This document shows positions 56,726 to 64,000 of a DNA stretch of 64,000 bases, in pieces; the first letter of the stretch is position 1; the number at the start of each line of letters is the position of its first letter. The stretch lies in assembly GCA_964016885.1 (NCBI GenBank), contig OZ024744.1, positions 119,045,197 through 119,109,196 of the forward strand. The letters run 5' to 3'. The notes below the pieces were generated by a model that was not told the origin of the DNA, made no database searches, and worked only from the letters and a program-made list of their open reading frames with translations. This DNA is from Eledone cirrhosa (taxonomy: Eukaryota; Mollusca; Cephalopoda; Octopoda; Eledonidae). A program made the position numbers and the translations under genes.

Positions 56726-57936
56726 CTGTAACAACTGACTAATGGTACTAACATTATTACTGTAACAACTGACTTGGTGTTACTAACGTTATTACTGTAA
56801 CAACTGACTTGGTGTTACTAACATTATTACTGTAACAACTGACTTGGTGTTACTAACGTTATTACTGTAACAACTGACTTGGTGTTACTAACATTATTAC
56901 TGTAACAACTGACCTGGTGTTACTAACATTATTACTGTAACAACTGACTTGGTGTTACTAACATTATTACTGTAACAACTGACTTGGTGTTACTAACATT
57001 ATTACTGTAACAACTGACTAATGTTACTAACATTATTACTGTAACAACTGACTTGGTGTTACTAACATTATTACTGTAACAACTGACTTGGTGTTACTAA
57101 CATTATTACTGTAACAACTGACTTGGTGTTACTAACATTATTACTGTAACAACTGACTAATGTTACTAACATTATTACTGTAACAACTGACTTGGTGTTA
57201 CTAACATTATTACTGTAACAACTGACTAATGTTACTAACATTATTAGTGTAACAACTGACTAATGTTACTAACATTATTACTGTAACAACTGATTAATGT
57301 TACTAACATTTTTACTGTAATAACTGACTTGGTGTTACTAACATTATTACTGTAACAACAGACTTGGTGTTACTAACATTATTACTGTAACAACTGACTT
57401 GGTGTTACTAACGTTATTACTGTAACAACTGACTTGGTATTACTTACATTATTACTATAACAACTGACTTGGTGTTACTAACATTATTACTGTAACAACT
57501 GACTAATGTTACCTACATTATTACTGTAACAATTAACTTGGTGTAACTAACATTATTACTGTAACAACTGACTAATGTTACTAACATTATTACTGTAACA
57601 ACTGACTTGGTGTTACTAACATTATTACTGTAACAACTGACTAATGTTACTAACATTATTACTGTAACAACTGACTAATGTTACTAACATTATTACTCTA
57701 ACAACTGACTAATGTTACTAACATTATTACTGTAACAACTGACTAATGTTACTAACATTATTACTGTAACAACTGACTAATGTTACTAACATTATTACTG
57801 TAACAACTGACTTGGTGTTACTAACATTATTACTGTAACAACTGACTTGGTGTTACTAACATTATTACTGTAACAACTGACTTGGTGTTACTAACATTAT
57901 TACTGTAACAACTGACTAATGTTACTAACATTATTA
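56518..57936 (+). repeat. Block repeated at +2,251 bp (copy 2)
   Basis: This is the second copy of 54267-55685. It carries CTGTAATAAC near 56622 where copy 1 has CTGTAACAAC. That change is shared with the adjoining 174-bp unit at 56378, so the short duplication arose from this copy. Confidence 0.87.
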
Positions 57937-59495
57937 CTGTAACACCTGACTTGGTGTTACTAACATTATTACTGTAACAACTGACTTGCTGTTACTAACA
58001 TTATTTCTGTAAAAACTGACTTGTTGTTACTAACATTATTACTGTAACAACTGACTAATGTTACTAACATTATTACTGTAACAACTGACTAATGTTACTA
58101 ACATTATTACTGTAACAATTGACTTGCTGTTACTAACATTATTACTGTAACAACTGACTTGCTGTTACTAACATTATTACTGTAACAACTGACTTGGTGT
58201 TACTAACATTATTACTGTAACAACTGACTTGCTGTTACTAACATTATTACTGTAACAATTGACTTGGTGTTACTAACATTATTACTGTAACAACTGACTA
58301 ATGTTACTAATATTATTACTGTAACAATTGACTTGGTGTTACTAACATTATTACTGTAACAACTGACTAATGTTACTAACATTATTACTGTAACAACTGA
58401 CTAATGTTACTAACATTATTACTGTAACAATTGACTTGGTGTTACTAACATTATTACTGTAACAACTGACTAATGGTACTAACATTATTACTGTAACAAT
58501 TGACTTGGTGTTACTAACATTATTACTGTAACAACTGACTAATGTTACTAATATTATTACTGTAACAATTGACTTGGTGTTACTAACATTATTACTGTAA
58601 CAACTGACTAATGTTACTAACATTATTACTGTCACAACTGACTAATGTTACTAACATTATTACTGTAACAATTGACTTGGTGTTACTAACATTATTACTG
58701 TAACAACTGACTAATGTTACTAACATTATTACTGTAACAACTGAATAATGGTACTAACATTATTACTGTAACAACTGACTTGGTGTTACTAACATTATTA
58801 CTGTAACAACTGACTTGGTGTTACTAACATTATTACCGTAACAACTGACTTGGTGTTACTAACATTATTACTGTAACAACTGACCTGGTGTTACTAATAT
58901 TATTACTGTAACAACTGACTTGGTGTTACTAACATTATTACTGTAACAACTGACTTGGTGTTACTAACATTATTACTGTAACAACTGACTAATGTTACTA
59001 ACATTATTACTGTAACAACTGACTTGGTGTTACTAACATTATTACTGTAACAACTGACTTGGTGTTACTAACATTATTACTGTAACAACTGACTTGGTGT
59101 TACTAACATTATAACTGTAACAACTGACTTGGTGTTACTAGCATTATTACTGTAACAACTGACTAATGTTACTAACATTATTACTGTAACAACTGACTTG
59201 GTGTTACTAACATTATTACTGTAACAACTGACTTGGTGTTACTAACATTATTACTGTAACAACTGACTTGGTGTTACTAACATTATTACTGTAACAACTG
59301 ACTAATGTTACTAACATTATTACTGTAACAACTGACTTGGTGTTACTAACATTATTACTGTAACAACTGACTAATGTTACTAACATTATTACTGTAACAA
59401 CTGACTAATGTTACTAACATTATTACTGTAACAACTGACTTGGTGTTACTAACATTATTACTGTAACAACTGACTTGGTGTTACTAACATTATTA

Positions 59496-60463
59496 CTGTA
59501 ACAACTGACTTGGTGTTACTTATATTATTACTGTAACAACTGACTTGGTGTTACTAACACTATTACTGTAACAACTGACTAATGTTACCTACATTATTAC
59601 TGTAACAACTGACTAATGTTACTAACATTTTTACTGTAATAACTGACTTGGTGTTACTAACATTATTACTGTAACAACTGACTTGGTGTTACTAACATTA
59701 TTACTGTAACAACTGACTTGGTGTTACTAACATTATTACTGTAACAACTGACTTGGTGTTACTTATATTATTACTGTAACAACTGACTTGGTGTTACTAA
59801 CATTATTACTGTAACAACTGACTAATGTTACCTACATTATTACTGTAACAACTGACTAATGTTACTAACATTATTACTGTAACAACTGACTTGGTTTAAA
59901 CTAACATTATTACTGTAACAACTGACTTCGTGTTACTAACATTATTACTGTAACAACTGACTTGGTGTTACATTATTACTGTAACAACTGACTTGGTGTT
60001 ACTAACATTATTACTGTAACAACTGACTAATGTTACTAACATTATTACTGTAACAACTGACTTGGTGTTACTAACATTATTACTGTAACAACTGACTAAT
60101 GTTACTAACATTATTACTGTAACAACTGACTAATGTTACTAACATTATTACTGTAACACCTGACTTGGTGTTACTAACATTATTACTGTAACAACTGACT
60201 TGCTGTTACTAACATTATTACTGTAACAACTGACTTGGTGTTACTAACATTATTACTGTAACAACTGACTAATGTTACTAACATTATTACTGTAACAACT
60301 GACTAATGTTACTAACATTATTACTGTAACAACTGACTTGCTGTTACTAACATTATTACTGTAACAACTGACTTGCTGTTACTAACATTATTACTGTAAC
60401 AACTGACTTGGTGTTACTAACATTATTACTGTAACAACTGACTTGCTGTTACTAACATTATTA
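59496..60463 (+). repeat. 968-bp tandem duplication, unit 1
   Basis: This is the first of two adjacent units. Markers are TTACTTATATT at 59515, the CACTATTACTG monomer, ATTTTTACTG near 59626 and GTTTAAAC at 59894. The offset is 968 bp up to about 59.96 kb and 972 after it, explained exactly by a 4-bp deletion in the 31-bp monomer at 59948. Confidence 0.9.
59948..59978 (+). repeat. 31-bp monomer with 4-bp deletion
   Basis: This B monomer reads GGTGTTACATTATTA where its partner near 60920 reads GGTGTTACTTACATTATTA. Four bases (one reading is CTTA) are lost between short direct repeats TTAC/TTAC, typical of replication slippage. It is the only large-step length change I saw inside a monomer. 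Confidence 0.9.
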
Positions 60464-61435
60464 CTGTAACAATTGACTTGGTGTTACTTATATTATTACT
60501 GTAACAACTGACTTGGTGTTACTAACACTATTACTGTAACAACTGACTAATGTTACCTACATTATTACTGTAACAACTGACTAATGTTACTAACATTTTT
60601 ACTGTAATAACTGACTTGGTGTTACTAACATTATTACTGTAACAACTGACTTGGTGTTACTAACATTATTACTGTAACAACTGACTTGGTGTTACTAACA
60701 TTATTACTGTAACAACTGACTTGGTGTTACTTATATTATTACTGTAACAACTGACTTGGTGTTACTAACATTATTACTGTAACAACTGACTAATGTTACC
60801 TACATTATTACTGTAACAACTGACTAATGTTACTAACATTATTACTGTAACAACTGACTTGGTTTAAACTAACATTATTACTGTAACAACTGACTTCGTG
60901 TTACTAACATTATTACTGTAACAACTGACTTGGTGTTACTTACATTATTACTGTAACAACTGACTTGGTGTTACTAACATTATTACTGTAACAACTGACT
61001 AATGTTACTAACATTATTACTGTAACAACTGACTTGGTGTTACTAACATTATTACTGTAACAACTGACTAATGTTACTAACATTATTACTGTAACAACTG
61101 ACTAATGTTACTAACATTATTACTGTAACACCTGACTTGGTGTTACTAACATTATTACTGTAACAACTGACTTGCTGTTACTAACATTATTACTGTAACA
61201 ACTGACTTGGTGTTACTAACATTATTACTGTAACAACTGACTAATGTTACTAACATTATTACTGTAACAACTGACTAATGTTACTAACATTATTACTGTA
61301 ACAACTGACTTGCTGTTACTAACATTATTACTGTAACAACTGACTTGCTGTTACTAACATTATTACTGTAACAACTGACTTGGTGTTACTAACATTATTA
61401 CTGTAACAACTGACTTGCTGTTACTAACATTATTA
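60464..61435 (+). repeat. 972-bp tandem duplication, unit 2
   Basis: This is the second unit, with TTACTTATATT at 60483, ATTTTTACTG near 60594, GTTTAAAC at 60862 and CTGTAACACC near 61123. It retains the intact TTACTTAC monomer. The first monomer carries CAATTGAC, where unit 1 has CAACTGAC. Confidence 0.9.
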
Positions 61436-64000
61436 CTGTAACAATTGACTTGGTGTTACTAACATTATTACTGTAACAACTGACTAATGTTACTAACATT
61501 ATTACTGTAACAACTGACTAATGGTACTAACATCATTACTGTAACAACTGACTTGGTGTTACTAACGTTATTACTGTAACAACTGACTAATGTTACTAAC
61601 ATTATTACTGTAACAACTGACTAATGTTACTAACATTATTACTGTAACAACTGACTTGTTGTTACTAACATTATTACTGTAACAACTGACTTGGTGTTAC
61701 TAACATTATTACTGTAACAACTGAGTTGGTGTTACTAACATTATTACTGTAACAACTGACTTGGTGTTATTAACATTATTACTGTAACAACTGACTTGGT
61801 GTTACTAACATTATTACTGTAACCACTGACTAATGTTACTAACATTATTACTGTAACAACTGACTTGGTGTTACTAACATTATTACTGTAACAACTGACT
61901 TGGTGTTACTAACATTATTACTGTAACAACTGACTTGGTGTTACTAACATTATTACTGTAACAACTGACTTGGTGTTACTAACATTATTACTGTAACAAC
62001 TGACTTGGTGTTACTAACATTATTACTGTAACAACTGACTTGCTGTTACTAACATTATTACTGTAACAACTGATTTGCTGTTACTAACATTATTACTGTA
62101 ACAATTGACTTGGTGTTACTAACATTATTACTGTAACAACTGACTAATGTTACTAACATTATTACTGTAACAACTGGCTAATGGTACTAACATTATTACT
62201 GTAACAACTGACTTGGTGTCACTAACATTATTACTGTAACAACTGACTTGGTGTTACTAACATTATTACTGTAACAACTGACTAATGTTACTAGCATTAT
62301 TACTGTAACAACTGACTAATGTTACTAACATTATTACTGTAACAACTGACTAATGTTACTAACATTCTTACTGTAACAAATGACTAATGTTACTAACATT
62401 ATTACTGTAACAACTGACTTGGTGTTACTAACATTATTACTGTAACAACTGACTAATGTTACTAACATTATTACTGTAACAACTGACTTGGTGTTACTAA
62501 CATTATTACTGTAACTACTAACTAATGTTACTAACATTATTACTGTAACAACTGACTTGGTGTTACTAACATTATTACTGTAACAACTGACTTGGTGTTA
62601 CTAACATTATTACTGTAACAACTGACTAATGTTACTAACATTATTACTGTAACAACTGACTTGGTGTTACTAACATTATTACTGTAACAACTGACTTGGT
62701 GTTACTAACATTATTACTGTAACAACTGACTAATGTTACTAATATTATTACTGTAACAACTGACTTAGTGTTACTAACATTATTACTGTAACAATTGACT
62801 TGGTGTTACTAACATTATTACTGTAACAACTGACTTGGTGTTACTAACATTATTACTGTAACAACTGACTAATGTTACTGACGTTATTACTGTAACCACT
62901 GACTTGGTGTTACTAACATTATTACTGTAACAACTGACTAATGTTACTAACATTATTACTGTAACAACTGACTAATGTTACTAACATTATTACTGTAACA
63001 ACTGACTTGGTGTTACTAACATTATTACTGTAACAACTGACTAATGGTACTAACATTATTACTGTAACAACTGACTTGGTGTTACTAACATTATTACTGT
63101 AACAACTGACTTGGTGTTACTTACATTATTACTGTAACAACTGACTTGGTGTTACTAACATTATTACTGTAACAACTGGCTAATGTTTCCTACATTATTA
63201 CTGTAATAATTGACTTGGTGTTACTAACATTATTACTGTAACAACTGACTAATGTTACTAACATTATTACTGTAACAACTGACTTGGTGTTACTAACATT
63301 ATTACTGTAACAACTGACTAATGTTACTAACATTATTACTGTAACAACTGACTAATGTTACTAACATTATTACTGTAACACCTGACTTGGTGTTACTAAC
63401 ATTATTACTGTAACAACTGACTTGCTGTTACTAACATTATTACTGTAACAACTGACTTGGTGTTACTAACATTATTACTGTAACAACTGACTAATGTTAC
63501 TAACATTATTACTGTAACAACTGACTAATGTTACTAACATTATTACTGTAACAACTGACTTGCTGTTACTAACATTATTACTGTAACAACTGACTTGCTG
63601 TTACTAACATTATTACTGTAACAACTGACTTGGTGTTACTAACATTATTACTGTAACAACTGACTTGCTGTTACTAACATTATTACTGTAACAATTGACT
63701 TGGTGTTACTAACATTATTACTGTAACAACTGACTAATGTTACTAACATTATTACTGTAACAACTGACTAATGGTACTAACATTATTACGGTAACAACTG
63801 ACTTGGTGTTACTAACGTTATTACTGTAACAACTGACTTGGTGTTACTAACATTATTACTGTAACAACTGACTTGGTGTTACTAACATTATTACTGTAAC
63901 AACTGACTTGGTGTTACTAACATTATTACTGTAACAACTGACTTGGTGTTACTAACATTATTACTGTAACCACTGACTAATGTTACTAACATTATTATTG

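Larger units (their letters stand above)
7110..64000 (+). repeat. A/B satellite array, right block
   Basis: This continues the same 34/35-bp array in the same orientation to the end of the window, with no further interruption. The first monomer after the SINE starts only at its last seven bases, ATTATTA. Length-changed monomers are rare (examples are listed separately), and almost all variation is single substitutions plus the order of A and B. No gene, RNA or other transposon is visible. The window ends inside the array. Confidence 0.98.

Noticed and set aside
58351..58635. Longest minus-strand open frame, 94 codons
   Set aside because: It has the same 23-residue periodic translation, longer only because the A/B alternation lasts four pairs here. 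There is no evidence of coding.
62334..62537. Minus-strand open frame of 67 codons
   Set aside because: Same satellite artefact with a few substitutions; it shows no sign of selection on the protein.
1..64000. CRISPR array (regular ~35-bp repeats)
   Set aside because: There are no spacers: repeats abut directly, and variation is scattered substitutions. The SINE also points to an animal genome.
1..64000. Telomeric or simple microsatellite repeat
   Set aside because: The period is 34/35 bp, not 5-7 bp, and no TTAGGG-type tract is present. The ATTATTA part is only seven bases of each monomer.
1..64000. Assembly artefact: tandem collapse or false duplication
   Set aside because: Not excluded, but private substitutions and in-register indels distinguish each copy, which argues against simple copy-paste errors. 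Long-read coverage would settle it.

Overview
The window is a single satellite-DNA block interrupted once by a SINE. I see no credible protein-coding gene, tRNA, rRNA, CRISPR array or autonomous transposon. All of it except about 185 bp (6925-7109) is a head-to-tail tandem repeat in one orientation. It is built from two interspersed monomers. Type A is 34 bp and type B is 35 bp. They share a 14-bp left part (CTGTAACAACTGAC) and a 15-bp right part (TTACTAACATTATTA), and differ only in the middle: TAATG in A, TTGGTG in B. At about 34.5 bp per monomer the window holds roughly 1,850 copies. By count the consensus is 9/34 G+C in A and 11/35 in B, with no CpG.

The organism is most likely a cephalopod mollusc, octopus-like. 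The evidence is the one interruption: a tRNA-derived SINE with recognisable A and B boxes, a body reading GCCGAGGT..TTTGCCTTTCATCC..CGGGGTCGATAAAATAA.GTACCAGT, and a 3' part reading TGGCCTTGTGCCA..GAAAC. I know these strings from cephalopod SINEs by memory; no search was run. A satellite block of this size fits heterochromatin or a pericentromere, but the sequence alone does not place it on a chromosome.

Layout: 1-6924 satellite; 6925-7109 SINE; 7110-64000 satellite. The A/B order has no short period, but it acts as a barcode. Together with rare private mutations it shows nested segmental duplications. 1-6088 is repeated at 8089-13937. A related unit fills 13.9-30 kb, including a 3,624-bp tandem pair at 18345-25592. 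A 3,564-bp tandem pair occupies 30391-37518, a 2,525-bp pair 41571-46619, an 898-bp pair 51678-53473, and a 968/972-bp pair 59496-61435. A dispersed copy at +2,251 bp links 54.3-55.7 kb to 56.5-57.9 kb. Smaller 413-bp and 174-bp tandem duplications also occur. This is the expected signature of repeated unequal exchange or conversion in a young, still homogenising array.

The points most worth a second look are: the two-length monomer system, in which A carries a 7-bp-arm dyad that B lacks; the SINE, which sits at a structural junction and not at a clean insertion site; indels of exactly five monomers (about 174 bp, close to a nucleosome repeat); and recurrent marker variants that create palindromes (TAACGTTA, GTTTAAAC).
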